Assembly: GCA_964589785.1 (NCBI GenBank)
Contig: CAZPUQ010000009.1
Coordinates: forward strand, 1 to 64,000
Source: JAGVSR01 sp964589785
GTDB taxonomy: Bacteria; Pseudomonadota; Alphaproteobacteria; Rhizobiales; Hyphomicrobiaceae
Reading direction: 5' to 3'
Length of the DNA stretch: 64,000 nucleotides
Positions within the stretch are counted from its first letter, which is position 1. Each line of letters starts with the position of its first letter. Under the pieces are notes generated by a model. The model was given only the letters and a program-made list of their open reading frames with translations, did not search any database and had not been told where the DNA came from. Below, one piece after another: positions 43,413 to 52,261 of the stretch. A program made the position numbers and the translations under genes.

Positions 43413-43785
43413 GCGTGCTTTCCTCCCGGCGCTTCAGCGGACTTGGGTCGTCGTCTCTGGGCCATAGCTACCACAGCCCGCGCAAGTTGCGGAACGTGAC
43501 CAAGTTTCTGGGCCGAACCAGCCCCGGCGCAACGGGCAAAGAGGGCGGAAGCCTTCACATTCGCCGGGATTTTGCGACAGGGGCGAGACGACCTGCCCGG
43601 TCGAGAGCTATTGTTCTCGACAGCGAAGTTTAAGGTTGGCTAGTTAGCTCTACAGCACGCCTCCGGTTCCTTCCGGCCGCCCAAGGCCATGGAGGGGCCT
43701 GAGATCGGATTTCGCCGTCGGGGGCTGACGGCATGGCGGCGGGTCCGGGCGGCCGAGCGAGACGCGTGTTCTTCGGGGGCGGGGA
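43413..43785. other. Divergent intergenic region, no gene seen
   Basis: 373 bases between the DksA-like and patatin genes. An 80-codon plus-strand frame has unlikely composition. Probably carries both promoters; AT-richer near 43620-43660. Confidence 0.45.
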
Positions 43786-44979
43786 TTGACTAGGTTCTTG
43801 CAGGTGGCGTGGCTCGCCGTGGCCGTGATGGCCCTTTGCGGCTGTGCGACGCAGCGGCTCCCGCCCGTGCCGCTGGCGCTGGCGTCCGAGACGAGCCCCC
43901 TCGATGTTCCCGATATCCGCTTCTATCCCGACACTGACAGCAAGCAGATCGCGGCACTCGGGAGAGCGTCGCTGGAAAGGGAGCAGCGCTACCTCGGCCG
44001 CAAGAATCCGGCGACTCCATTGCCTCCCGCCCATTTCCTCGCCATCTCAGGCGGCGGCGACCAGGGCGCGTTCGGGGCCGGCCTGCTGTGCGGCTGGACC
44101 GAGCGGGGCGATCGGCCCCAGTTCAGGCTCGTCACCGGCGTGAGCACCGGAGCGTTGTCGGCGCCCTTTGCCTTCCTCGGGCCCGAGTACGATCGCTCGT
44201 TGCGCCAAGTCTACACCGCGACCACGGCCTCCGATATCTTTCAAGCGCGCGGCAAGGTGTTCGCGGCGATCGCGTCCGACGCCGTCACCGACACCGCGCC
44301 ATTGCGCACCATGGTCTCGGGATTCGTCGATCGGCGGATGATCGCGCGGATCGCCGAGGAGTACGGCAAGGGCCGGCTGCTCCTGATCATGACGACCAAT
44401 CTCGACCAGGGCCGGCCCGTCATCTGGAACATTGGCGCCATTGCGGAGAGCCGCCATCCCAGGGCACGCGAGCTCATCATCGATATTCTGATGGCCTCCG
44501 CCGCCATTCCGGGCTTCTTCCCGCCGGTCATGCTGGACGTCGAGCACGGCGGCAAGACGTACCAGGAGATGCACGTCGACGGCGGCGCGACCTCCCAGGC
44601 GTTCCTCTATCCTCCGACCTTCAACCTGAGCTCGGTTTCACGGCACGAAGGCGTGGAGCGCCGGCGCACCGCCTACATCATCCGCAACGGCCGTCTGTTC
44701 CGCGACGAGGCCGAGGTGCCGCGCCAGACGCTGTCGGTTGCAGCGGAGGCCGCCTCGACGATGATCGCCGCGAACGGTCTCAATGACACGTTCCGCATCT
44801 ACCTCATCACGAAACGCGACGGCGTCGGGTACAAGCTGGCCTACATCGGCGACGACTTCACCGAACCGTACACGGGTCCGTTCGATCGCGCCTACATGAA
44901 CAAGCTCTTCGACTACGGATTCGAGGCGGGCCGCAAGGGCAATGTGTGGCATGCGGCACCGCCGGGCTTCGTGCAATAG
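43786..44979 (+). CDS. Patatin-like phospholipase lipoprotein
   Basis: About 397 residues. A short signal with lipobox (MALCGC) suggests a lipoprotein acylated at the second Cys. The patatin domain has the oxyanion loop SGGGDQGAFGAG (about 88), nucleophile motif G-V-S-T-G (about 120) and the catalytic D-G-G in HVDGGATSQAF (about 266). These residues make a Ser-Asp dyad lipid acyl hydrolase. The start is uncertain: TTG at 43786, TTG at 43798 and GTG at 43804 are all in frame, none with a classic ribosome site. It is monocistronic, convergent with the AI-2E transporter gene. Confidence 0.87.
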   Translation: MTRFLQVAWLAVAVMALCGCATQRLPPVPLALASETSPLDVPDIRFYPDTDSKQIAALGRASLEREQRYLGRKNPATPLPPAHFLAISGGGDQGAFGAGLLCGWTERGDRPQFRLVTGVSTGALSAPFAFLGPEYDRSLRQVYTATTASDIFQARGKVFAAIASDAVTDTAPLRTMVSGFVDRRMIARIAEEYGKGRLLLIMTTNLDQGRPVIWNIGAIAESRHPRARELIIDILMASAAIPGFFPPVMLDVEHGGKTYQEMHVDGGATSQAFLYPPTFNLSSVSRHEGVERRRTAYIIRNGRLFRDEAEVPRQTLSVAAEAASTMIAANGLNDTFRIYLITKRDGVGYKLAYIGDDFTEPYTGPFDRAYMNKLFDYGFEAGRKGNVWHAAPPGFVQ

Positions 44980-45019
44980 GAGGTAAGGCGTCCGGCTGTG
45001 CAGGAGGACGCCGGTCCGG

Positions 45020-46078
45020 TCAGCCGTCCGCCGCGCTCTTGCGGTCCGCGCTTTCCCCGCCGAACAGATCGGCAACCCACCGCGTCGAGGCGCCCTTCTC
45101 GCAGTAGGTGAGGATCGCAATGGTGATGGGCACGCCGATGAACGCCCCGAAGATCCCCCAGAGATAGGTCCAGAAGAACACGGAAAAGAGAACGAGCGAG
45201 GGCGAGATCGACAGCGCGGTGCCGGACACCCGCGGCTCGAGATAGCTGCCGATGGCGATTTGCACGACGTTGAGGGTGACGAAAATGAGCAGGGCCGTCT
45301 CCCAGGACTGGAACACCGCCGCGGCATAGACGGTCGGAAACAGGGTGGCGATGAGCGGCCCGAGAAACGGGATGTAGTTGAGGACGAAGGCCAGCACGCC
45401 CCACTCCCGGGCAAACGGAAGCGCGAGCGCGTAGGTCACGGCGAAGACCAGAAGACCGGTGATGACGCTCATCTGCGTCCGCACGAGATAATAGGCCCAC
45501 ATTTTCTCGACCGTCGCGGCGCTGCCCTCCAGCAGGACGCGGGCAACCTCCTTGTTGCGGAGCTTGCGGATGTTCTTCGCGAAGTCCTCGACCTCCAGGA
45601 GACCGAGCACCACGTAGACCATCACGATCAGCCAGAAACTCATGGTGCTGTTGAGCCGCGCCAGGGCGGTCTGCAGCAGCCGGAGGTACCAGCCGACGTT
45701 GATGTGCTCCGCCCACAGCGCCGCAACGGCAATGCCATGCCCTTCGAGCCACGCCGCCAACTGGTCGTAGACCGACTGGAAGCGGGCGGCGTCGCTCACG
45801 ATCGCCTGTCCGACGCGGCTGGTGCTCCAGAAGACGAGGGAGCCGAGCACTGCGAAGCCCACAACCAGACAGAGAATCGAGATCGCAAGCGCTGCGAGCT
45901 TGGGCAGGAAGGACTGCAGCCATTTCTGCAGCGGCCACAGGATGGCGATGATGAGCAGCGCGAGCGCCAGCGGCGCAAAGACGGCGCCGGCCGCCGACAG
46001 CGCGGCGCAGACGGTGACGCCGGCCATCACGACGAGGGCCGCCTGGACGGTATGGTTGGACGTCATGGATTGCTGCAC
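45020..46078 (-). CDS. AI-2E family transporter (PerM/TqsA type)
   Basis: 352 residues, about eight transmembrane helices with the family's split arrangement: helices at about 15-95, a soluble loop (100-150), then YYLVRTQMSVITGLLVFAV (about 215-235), VLNYIPFLGPLIATLFP (about 252-268) and the C-terminal YLEPRVSGTALSISPSLVLFS (about 295). Family roles include autoinducer-2 export and sodium/proton antiport. The start is GTG at 46078 with AAAGGA upstream; ATG at 46066 is an alternative. Transport substrate cannot be read from sequence. Confidence 0.88.
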   Translation of the reverse strand: MQQSMTSNHTVQAALVVMAGVTVCAALSAAGAVFAPLALALLIIAILWPLQKWLQSFLPKLAALAISILCLVVGFAVLGSLVFWSTSRVGQAIVSDAARFQSVYDQLAAWLEGHGIAVAALWAEHINVGWYLRLLQTALARLNSTMSFWLIVMVYVVLGLLEVEDFAKNIRKLRNKEVARVLLEGSAATVEKMWAYYLVRTQMSVITGLLVFAVTYALALPFAREWGVLAFVLNYIPFLGPLIATLFPTVYAAAVFQSWETALLIFVTLNVVQIAIGSYLEPRVSGTALSISPSLVLFSVFFWTYLWGIFGAFIGVPITIAILTYCEKGASTRWVADLFGGESADRKSAADG

Positions 46079-46386
46079 CGTCTGTCCTTTCTATGTCCAA
46101 TCACATCGATGTCGCGGCCGAATGACGGCTGCGACAGAACGCGAGAATACTGGGTCTACAGAAACGCGGCGACCCGGTCCTTATGAAACGCGTAGAAAAG
46201 CGGGCGAACAACAGGAAATAGGAAATAGGGAATAGCGGTGAGCCCGCTGCTCTTTCAATCTGAATTAGGTCAAGGCACCGGCAGCGCCGCCACACCGGTC
46301 GCGAAAACAATGCCATTGGGATGCGCGGGCCTTGGTCGGCGCGTTGCGTATCCTATTGTGCATTGAAGCGCCCGTGATTCGGTTTG
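46079..46386. other. Divergent intergenic region with small repeat hairpin
   Basis: 308 bases. It holds three tandem heptamers (AGGAAAT at 46213 and 46220, AGGGAAT at 46227) inside a region bracketed by GCGGGC (46200) and GCCCGC (46242). No gene seen. Confidence 0.45.
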
Positions 46387-47214
46387 ATGGATCAAAACAA
46401 GATGCGCCATCTCGGAAAGACCCTTTGCCTGTTCGCCATCCTCGGCGGCCAGCCGGCCCTGGCCGACCAGGACGATGATCCCGACGTGAGCCCAATCACG
46501 GCGCAAGCGCCGACCTTCAGTATCGTCGGCAGCCTGGAAGGGACTTACACAGATAATGCCAATGTCTTTCTGCCGTCCCCTGGTCGGCGGAGCGATGTCT
46601 ACTGGACGCCCGACATCACGCTCCGCCTCGACGGGAGATTGACGTCCGACGTCTACTACCGGCTGTACGCCAGAGGCGAGTTCGATGCCTTCAATGACGA
46701 GACCGACGCCAACAACGCCGATGCGCGCCTGGGCGTGCGGTTGTCGCGGGACATCTTCGACTGGAACGCGAGCCTCGGCTATGAGAACAGATACGGATAT
46801 GTTGGCATTTTCGATGACCGGCTGTTTACCGGCCACGACCTGATCGGCACGGTGTCGCGCGACTTCGAGCTCGGATGGGCCACGCTCTCGCCCGGCGGCC
46901 TTCTCACATACCGCTTCGCCGACGTGGACGAGTTTCAGCGCTTCCGTTTGGAGCTCTGGCTTGGTGTCGAGGTCCCGATCGACGAGAAATGGTCCGTGGT
47001 GTCCGAGCCGTTCTTCGAGCAGTTCTGGTTCACCGATGGCTTGAATTCGGGGCGCGAGGATCAGGTCTACTCCGTGTCTCTGGGCCTTCAGTACCGCCTG
47101 ACCGACGACGCCCTGCTGACGACCGAGGTGATCTACGAGAAGGGTGAATCAAACCGGCCGGGCCTGGACTATGACTTCATCGAGATCGGACCTCGGCTCG
47201 ATTTCGCGTACTGA
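46387..47214 (+). CDS. Outer membrane beta-barrel protein
   Basis: 275 residues. A signal peptide is followed (after ALADQ) by an acidic start and about twelve alternating strands rich in Tyr, Phe and Asp/Arg. The family looks like the YaiO/OMP_b-brl outer-membrane group, with FSIVGSLEGTYTDNANVFL near the N-terminus and a terminal strand ending RLDFAY. The final aromatic residue is the usual sorting signal. The ATG at 46387 or 46402 could be the start. A 77-residue secreted protein gene follows 23 bases on, probably in one transcript. Ligand unknown. Confidence 0.7.
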   Translation: MDQNKMRHLGKTLCLFAILGGQPALADQDDDPDVSPITAQAPTFSIVGSLEGTYTDNANVFLPSPGRRSDVYWTPDITLRLDGRLTSDVYYRLYARGEFDAFNDETDANNADARLGVRLSRDIFDWNASLGYENRYGYVGIFDDRLFTGHDLIGTVSRDFELGWATLSPGGLLTYRFADVDEFQRFRLELWLGVEVPIDEKWSVVSEPFFEQFWFTDGLNSGREDQVYSVSLGLQYRLTDDALLTTEVIYEKGESNRPGLDYDFIEIGPRLDFAY

Positions 47215-47237
47215 GCTGGGGATCGAGGAGAACGGAC

Positions 47238-47471
47238 ATGGCTTCAATCGGCATGCGAATCCTCTGCGTGATGGTGCTGGCTCTGCTTGCCGCGCCCGAG
47301 AGCATGGCCGCCGGAGAGCGCAGATCGGGAGACAGCCACGAGCTCAGGACCGACATCAGGCAGCGGCGCCTGAAGAAGGTAGAGGACCTCGAGGAGCACC
47401 GTCTGCCGGCCCAGGGCAGTCAGCAGCAGCCGGCGTCCGGCACCAAACCCAAGCCCAAGCCTCAGAATTGA
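47238..47471 (+). CDS. Small secreted Lys/Arg/Gln-rich protein
   Basis: 77 residues. Signal peptide MRILCVMVLALLAAPE with cleavage near SMAAGE, then a basic helix (TDIRQRRLKKVEDLEEHRL) and a Gln/Pro/Lys tail (TKPKPKPQN). GAGGAGAA precedes the ATG. It comes 23 bases after the barrel gene and could be its periplasmic or surface partner. Only 7 bases separate its stop from the convergent nhaC stop. Family not recognised. Confidence 0.6.
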   Translation: MASIGMRILCVMVLALLAAPESMAAGERRSGDSHELRTDIRQRRLKKVEDLEEHRLPAQGSQQQPASGTKPKPKPQN

Positions 47472-47478
47472 CGGCCGC

Positions 47479-48939
47479 TCAGTCCGGTGTATCGTTGCGG
47501 CCTTCCGGGGAGGCGCGGAACATGCGGATGCCTGCGAACGCCAGCGCGATCGTCAAGAGCGGGATCGCGTAGTTGAACACCGCGTAAGGCGCGTAGTGGA
47601 GCGTGCTCACGCCGAGCGTCGCGGACATGTAGGCGCCGCAACTGTTCCAGGGGATCAAGGCGGACGTCGGCGTTGCAGCAGCCGCCACCGTGCGCGATAG
47701 AACGACCGGCTCGAACCCGCGTTTGCCGAAGGCCGTCTTGAACATGCGGGCCGGCAGGACGAGGGCGATGTACTGATCGCCTGTCACGGCATTCGTCGCC
47801 ACGACGGCCGTGACCAGAGAGGCGACGAGCGAGCCTGTCGACCTCGCCGCATCGATTACCGGCGTGATGATGCGGCTGAGAACCCCCGCCTTCTCGACCA
47901 CGCCGCCGAAGGCGAGCGCCGTGATGACGAGCCAGATGGTGTCCAGCATGCTGGCCATGCCGCCGCGGGAGGCAAGCTGATCGAGCGGAGCCACCCCCGT
48001 CGTCGATTTGTAGCCGCTCGCCAGCGCCAGCCAGACCCCCTTCACGAGCGCGAGCCAGGCGGGAATGTCGTCCGTGCCGCCCGCGAACGCGATCACGCGC
48101 TCGGGCGCGACGAGAACGGCGAGAAGGCCCCCGGCCAGCGCCCCGCTGAAGATCGCGGTGAAGGGGGGAAGCTTATAGTAGGCAAGAACAACCACCAGGA
48201 TGAGCGGCAGGAACAGCCACGGCGTGATGCGGAAGGTGCCCTCGAACTTGGCCATGGCCTCGGCGGGGTCGAACTGCGCGGGCTCGCCGAGAGCCCAGAA
48301 CACGGCAAGCGCAATGAGCAGCGCCAGCCCGGAGAGCACGGCGGTCTCGCCGAGGTGACGATAGAGATCGGTGCCGGCCACGCCGGCCGCGAGGTTGGCC
48401 GTATCGGAGACGGGCGAGCTCGTATCTCCGAAATAGGCGCCGGAGATGACCGCGGCAGCGGTGATCGCGGGGTCGAGCCCCATGCTCTGGGCGATGCCCA
48501 TGAGGCCGATGCCAACGGTGCCGACCGTAGTCCAGGACGTGCCGATACTGGCCGAGACCAGCGCGCACATGGCGGCTGCCGTGGCGTAGAAGAAGTTCGG
48601 GCTGAGGATCTGGAGGCCGTAATAGACCATGGCCACCAGTGTGCCGCTCAAGGCCCATGTGCCGATCAAGGCGCCGACGGCGAACAGAATGAAGATGGCT
48701 CCGATACCGGAGCTCACGCTCGCGACGGCGGCGTCGTTGATGTCCTTCAGCGTATGCCCGCAACGCCGCGCGATAATCACTCCGATCATCGTCGCGAGCA
48801 CCAGCGCCACCTGTGTCGGACCGCCTATGCTCGCATCGCCGAACAGGAAGTAGGACGCCGCCACGAGGATGACGAGGCCGGCGACGGGGACGATGGCCTC
48901 CAGCAGCGTCGGGGGTCTCGTGGGGTCGGTCTCGGGCAT
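47479..48939 (-). CDS. nhaC: Na+/H+ antiporter NhaC family protein
   Basis: 486 residues, about eleven or twelve transmembrane helices. NhaC signatures include the central GTSWTTVGTVGIGLMGIA (about 145), the DTSSPVSDTANLAAGVAGTD region (about 173) and TNAVTGDQYIALVLPARMF (about 385) followed by SALIPWNSCGAYMSATLGV. Members exchange Na+ for H+ or, in some cases, couple organic anions (malate/lactate). The gene follows arcA by 78 bases on the same strand. Together with arginine deiminase, which releases ammonia, it could help hold cytoplasmic pH, but it could also be an arginine-pathway counter-transporter (both inference). Confidence 0.9.
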   Translation of the reverse strand: MPETDPTRPPTLLEAIVPVAGLVILVAASYFLFGDASIGGPTQVALVLATMIGVIIARRCGHTLKDINDAAVASVSSGIGAIFILFAVGALIGTWALSGTLVAMVYYGLQILSPNFFYATAAAMCALVSASIGTSWTTVGTVGIGLMGIAQSMGLDPAITAAAVISGAYFGDTSSPVSDTANLAAGVAGTDLYRHLGETAVLSGLALLIALAVFWALGEPAQFDPAEAMAKFEGTFRITPWLFLPLILVVVLAYYKLPPFTAIFSGALAGGLLAVLVAPERVIAFAGGTDDIPAWLALVKGVWLALASGYKSTTGVAPLDQLASRGGMASMLDTIWLVITALAFGGVVEKAGVLSRIITPVIDAARSTGSLVASLVTAVVATNAVTGDQYIALVLPARMFKTAFGKRGFEPVVLSRTVAAAATPTSALIPWNSCGAYMSATLGVSTLHYAPYAVFNYAIPLLTIALAFAGIRMFRASPEGRNDTPD

Positions 48940-49017
48940 CTCGTTCCCAATCCGGACGCGCCGGCGGCCACGCCGGGCGCGTCCATGGCTGACTCCCGCT
49001 CGTCTCGCCGCCGCCGA

Positions 49018-50271
49018 TCAGTAATCGACGGGCTCGCGGATGATGGGGCAGGTCATGCAATGTCCGCCGCCCCGGCCGCGGCCGAGCTCGGCGCCCACGA
49101 TCGTCACGACCTCGATGCCTTCCTTGCGCAGCAGGGTGTTCGTGTAGGTGTTCCGATCGTAGGCAAAGACCACGCCGGGCGAGGCACATACGAGATTGGC
49201 GCCGCTGTCCCACTGGGTCCGTTCGCGCATGTAGGCGTTGCCGCCCGTCTCCACGACGCGCAATTTCTTGAGCCCCAGGGCCTCGGCGACGGTCTCGACG
49301 AACGGCTTCTCGTCCTTGTGCAGCTCGATCCCGCTCGGCGTATCGGCAGGCCGGTAGGAGTAGGCCAAGATATTGTAGACGATGTCGGGATAGAGCAGGA
49401 CGCAGTCGCGATCGGCGAAGGTGAAGACCGTGTCGAGGTGCATCGCCGCGCGCAGCTTCGGCATGGCCGCCACGATGACGCGCTCGGCGGCCTTCTGCCG
49501 GAACAGCGACGCGGCCAACTGGCTTATGGCCTGCCGGGACGTACGCTCGCTCATGCCGATGAGCACGTTGCCCTTGCCGATCGGCATCACGTCGCCGCCT
49601 TCGAGCGTCGCCAGGCCATGGTCGTGGGTGGGATCGCCCCACCAGACGTTGACCTTGCCCGCGAAGTCGGGATGGAACTTGTAGATTGAGGTCGTGAGGA
49701 TCGTTTCCTCGTGCCGCGCGGGCCAATAGAGCGGGTTGAGCGTGCAGCCGCCGTAGATCCAGCACGTGGTATCGCGCGTGTAGAGGGTGTTCGGCAGCGG
49801 CGGAAGCAGATACTCGGTTACGCCGGCGCCGTCCCGGACGAGCTTCAGCATCTCGCCGCCGCGAGCCTCGGGGAATTCGTAGGTGGAGAGGCCGCCGATC
49901 AGCGTCTCGGCAAGCTTGCGGTCGGGAAGCTCATCCAGGTAGCTGCGGATCTCGTCGACCAGCCCGAGGCCAACCTGGTCGGGGATGACCTGGTTGTCGA
50001 GAATCCATTTCCGGGCTTCCGGAATGGCCACCGTCTCCGTCAGGAGATTGTGCATCTCGACGACGTCGATGCCCCGGTCGCGCATCTTCTGCACGAAGTC
50101 GAAATGATCGCGCTTGGCATTCTCGACCCACAGCACGTCGTCGAACAGGAGCGCGTCGCAATTGCTCGGCGTCAACCTTTGATGGGCGATGCCCGGCGAG
50201 CACACCATCACCTTGTGCAGCTTGCCGACCTCAGAGTGGACACCAAAACTCATACCTTCAGGCGTCGCCAT
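49018..50271 (-). CDS. arcA: Arginine deiminase
   Basis: Hydrolyses arginine to citrulline and ammonia, first step of the ADI pathway. 417 residues, normal length. It opens with FGVHSEVGKLHKVMVCSPG; the active-site set is visible: EGGDVM near 224 for Asp/Glu, a His in the AAMHLDTVFT segment (about 280), and the nucleophile Cys in the C-terminal GGGHCMTCPI (about 405). GGAGG before the ATG at 50271 decides the start. It follows arcD with 20 bases between. Ornithine carbamoyltransferase and carbamate kinase are absent from the window, so the ATP-yielding end must be elsewhere or missing. Confidence 0.96.
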   Translation of the reverse strand: MATPEGMSFGVHSEVGKLHKVMVCSPGIAHQRLTPSNCDALLFDDVLWVENAKRDHFDFVQKMRDRGIDVVEMHNLLTETVAIPEARKWILDNQVIPDQVGLGLVDEIRSYLDELPDRKLAETLIGGLSTYEFPEARGGEMLKLVRDGAGVTEYLLPPLPNTLYTRDTTCWIYGGCTLNPLYWPARHEETILTTSIYKFHPDFAGKVNVWWGDPTHDHGLATLEGGDVMPIGKGNVLIGMSERTSRQAISQLAASLFRQKAAERVIVAAMPKLRAAMHLDTVFTFADRDCVLLYPDIVYNILAYSYRPADTPSGIELHKDEKPFVETVAEALGLKKLRVVETGGNAYMRERTQWDSGANLVCASPGVVFAYDRNTYTNTLLRKEGIEVVTIVGAELGRGRGGGHCMTCPIIREPVDY

Positions 50272-50291
50272 TAAGACCTCCGGCGTGTTTA

Positions 50292-51728
50292 TCAGATTGT
50301 GATCCAGCCCGTTGCCAGGCCGTAGAGTCCGATGACGCAGCACGCGGCCGCGACGATGAAGATGACCCACTCGACCGGGGTGAAGACGGTCTTGTTCTGC
50401 TCCCGGCGGGCCCAGAGGTAGAGGATCGTGCCCGGCGCGTAGAGGACGGCGGACAAGAGAATGAACTTCAGCCCGCCGGCATAGATCATGAAGAGCGTGT
50501 AGAGCGCGGCGAGGCCGGAGATGATGAGATCGCGGTTTCGCTCCTGCGGCCTTATCTCATAGGTCTCGCCGCGCTGGGCGATGAGATAGCCGTAGGCCGC
50601 AACCAGCAGGTAGGGGATGAGCGCCATCGCGCTCGTCATCTTCAGCATCAGCGAAAAGGCGTCCTGCGACCAGTACGTGCTGATGACGAAGAGCTGCACG
50701 ATGATGTTGGTCAGCCACAATGCCGCGGCCGGCACCTTGTTCTCGTTCTCGGTCGCGAAGACCTTCGGCATGTCGTTCGGCTTGGCGGCGGACCACAGCA
50801 CCTCGGCGCAGATCAGCGACCACGCGAGATAAGCGCCGAGGACGGAGATCAAGAGGCCGACGCTGACGAAGACCGCGCCCCAGGGGCCGACGACCGCTTC
50901 CAGAACCGCGGCCATGGACGGCTGGCGCATCGCTGCGATGTCCGCCCGCGGCAGCACGGCGTAGGGCAGCAACGTCACGAGCACCATCAGGGCCAGGACG
51001 CCGATGAAGCCAAGGATGGTGGCCACACCCACGTCGGAGCGCTTTTCGGCGTAACGCGAGTAGACGCTGGCGCCCTCGATGCCGAGAAACACGAAGACGG
51101 TGACGAGCATCGTGGCCCGGACCTGCTCGAAGAGGCCGGTGTCCGGCATCCCTTCGCCGCCCCAGAAGTTGGCGCGGAAGAGATCGGCTTTGAACGCCAC
51201 GAAGAGAATGAGAATGAATACGAGGATGGGGACGATCTTGGCGATCGTGACGACGGTGTTGATAAAGGTCGCCTGCTTGATCCCGCGCAGGATCATGAAA
51301 TGGAACAGCCAGATGCCGACCGAGGCGACGGCGATGGCGGCAACGGTGTTGCCGTCGCCGAAGACCGGAAAGAAGGCACCGAGCGTCGACTTGATGAGGA
51401 CCCAGTACGAGACGTTCCCGATGCAGCTTCCGATCCAGTATCCCAGAGCCGCAAGAAACCCCGGATAATTGCCGAAGCCGGCCTTGGCATAGGCGTAGAC
51501 ACCGGCATCCAGGTCCGGCTTGCGCTCGGCGAGGATCTGGAAGACGCGGGCCAGGAGGTACATGCCCGTGCCAGCGACGGTCCACGCTAGGAGCGCGCCG
51601 AACGGCCCGGTTGCGATGCCGAACGTACGCGGAAGGGAGAATATTCCGGCCCCCACCATCGAGCCGACGACCATCGCCGTCAGCGCCTGAATCGACAGCT
51701 TTTGCGTCGCGCCTGCTCCCGATGCCAT
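50292..51728 (-). CDS. arcD: Arginine/ornithine (basic amino acid) antiporter, APC family
   Basis: 478 residues, about thirteen transmembrane helices. APC superfamily features: MVVGSMVGAGIFSLP in helix 1 (about 20-34), the helix-6 region FVFLGIEGASVYSRYAEKR (about 218-236), and a C-terminal part of the ArcD/LysI type (WSLICAEVLWSAAKPNDMP). Position next to arcA makes arginine-citrulline or arginine-ornithine exchange likely. GGAGA ahead of the ATG at 51728 fixes the start; the longer frame from 51767 is less likely. It heads an arcD-arcA-nhaC transcript. Confidence 0.9.
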   Translation of the reverse strand: MASGAGATQKLSIQALTAMVVGSMVGAGIFSLPRTFGIATGPFGALLAWTVAGTGMYLLARVFQILAERKPDLDAGVYAYAKAGFGNYPGFLAALGYWIGSCIGNVSYWVLIKSTLGAFFPVFGDGNTVAAIAVASVGIWLFHFMILRGIKQATFINTVVTIAKIVPILVFILILFVAFKADLFRANFWGGEGMPDTGLFEQVRATMLVTVFVFLGIEGASVYSRYAEKRSDVGVATILGFIGVLALMVLVTLLPYAVLPRADIAAMRQPSMAAVLEAVVGPWGAVFVSVGLLISVLGAYLAWSLICAEVLWSAAKPNDMPKVFATENENKVPAAALWLTNIIVQLFVISTYWSQDAFSLMLKMTSAMALIPYLLVAAYGYLIAQRGETYEIRPQERNRDLIISGLAALYTLFMIYAGGLKFILLSAVLYAPGTILYLWARREQNKTVFTPVEWVIFIVAAACCVIGLYGLATGWITI

Positions 51729-51836
51729 CACACTCTCCTTGGTGTTCTCGTCTAGCCGGTCAGTCACGTTAGGGCCGGCGCCTCGCCCCGTGTTCGCATC
51801 GCGCGAGACGGGCGGTCACAGCCGCAGGGCGGATGA

Positions 51837-51989
51837 TCAGGATGTCGACGACGGCGGATTTGGCGGCGTGGATGTTGTGGGCGGTGCGGCCGCCCTCATC
51901 GTGGGAGCAGGCCGACCCTCGGCCTTTGCAGGAGCCGCTACGGCTCCCAGCATTCCGGCCGCTGCGGCGGCCGATCGTACAGACTTCAT
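51837..51989 (-). CDS. Possible 50-residue secreted Pro/Thr-rich peptide
   Basis: Reads MKSVRSAAAAAGMLGAVAAP, cleavage site near AKAEG, then a Pro/Thr/Ser-rich tail ending in SSTS. GGGAG is 8-12 bases upstream of the ATG. The signal-peptide-like start and ribosome site argue for a real gene, though composition in such GC-rich DNA can mimic one. It is upstream of arcD on the same strand. Confidence 0.4.
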   Translation of the reverse strand: MKSVRSAAAAAGMLGAVAAPAKAEGRPAPTMRAAAPPTTSTPPNPPSSTS

Positions 51990-52061
51990 CGGTGGCTCCC
52001 TAGACGCCGGGCATTGCGACGATTCTTTTTTCTTTCGCTAATCGCGCTTCAGCCGAAGCAA

Positions 52062-52084
52062 AACCGTTTCCGCCATAAACGGTT
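52062..52084. other. Inverted repeat between arcD unit and marC
   Basis: AACCGTTT (52062-52069) and AAACGGTT (52077-52084), a perfect 8-bp dyad with 7-nt centre. Another short dyad (TTGGC/GCCAA) lies at 52096-52108. Either could be an operator or a weak terminator; 51990-52261 otherwise shows no gene. Confidence 0.4.
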
Positions 52085-52261
52085 AGGAAATCGATTTGGC
52101 ATCGCCAAGCACGATCGGTCCCCGCAACGATTGGCAGCGTAGACATCTTTAGATCGCGGTGCCACTGAAAATTAGGAAAGCTTTTCTCGCCGGCGGGCTC
52201 CTCGGCGGGTGCAATAGTCGTTCTAAGCAACCGGCATAGCGGCAAAAGGCGGGAGGCGAGC

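Noticed and set aside
51739..52041. 100-codon plus-strand frame beside arcD
   Set aside because: It is antisense to the better-supported 50-residue minus-strand peptide and begins inside the arcD leader.
52096..52108. TTGGC-ATC-GCCAA as an FNR site for arcD
   Set aside because: Spacing between TTG and CAA is 7 rather than 8 bases, and it is 370 bases from the arcD start.
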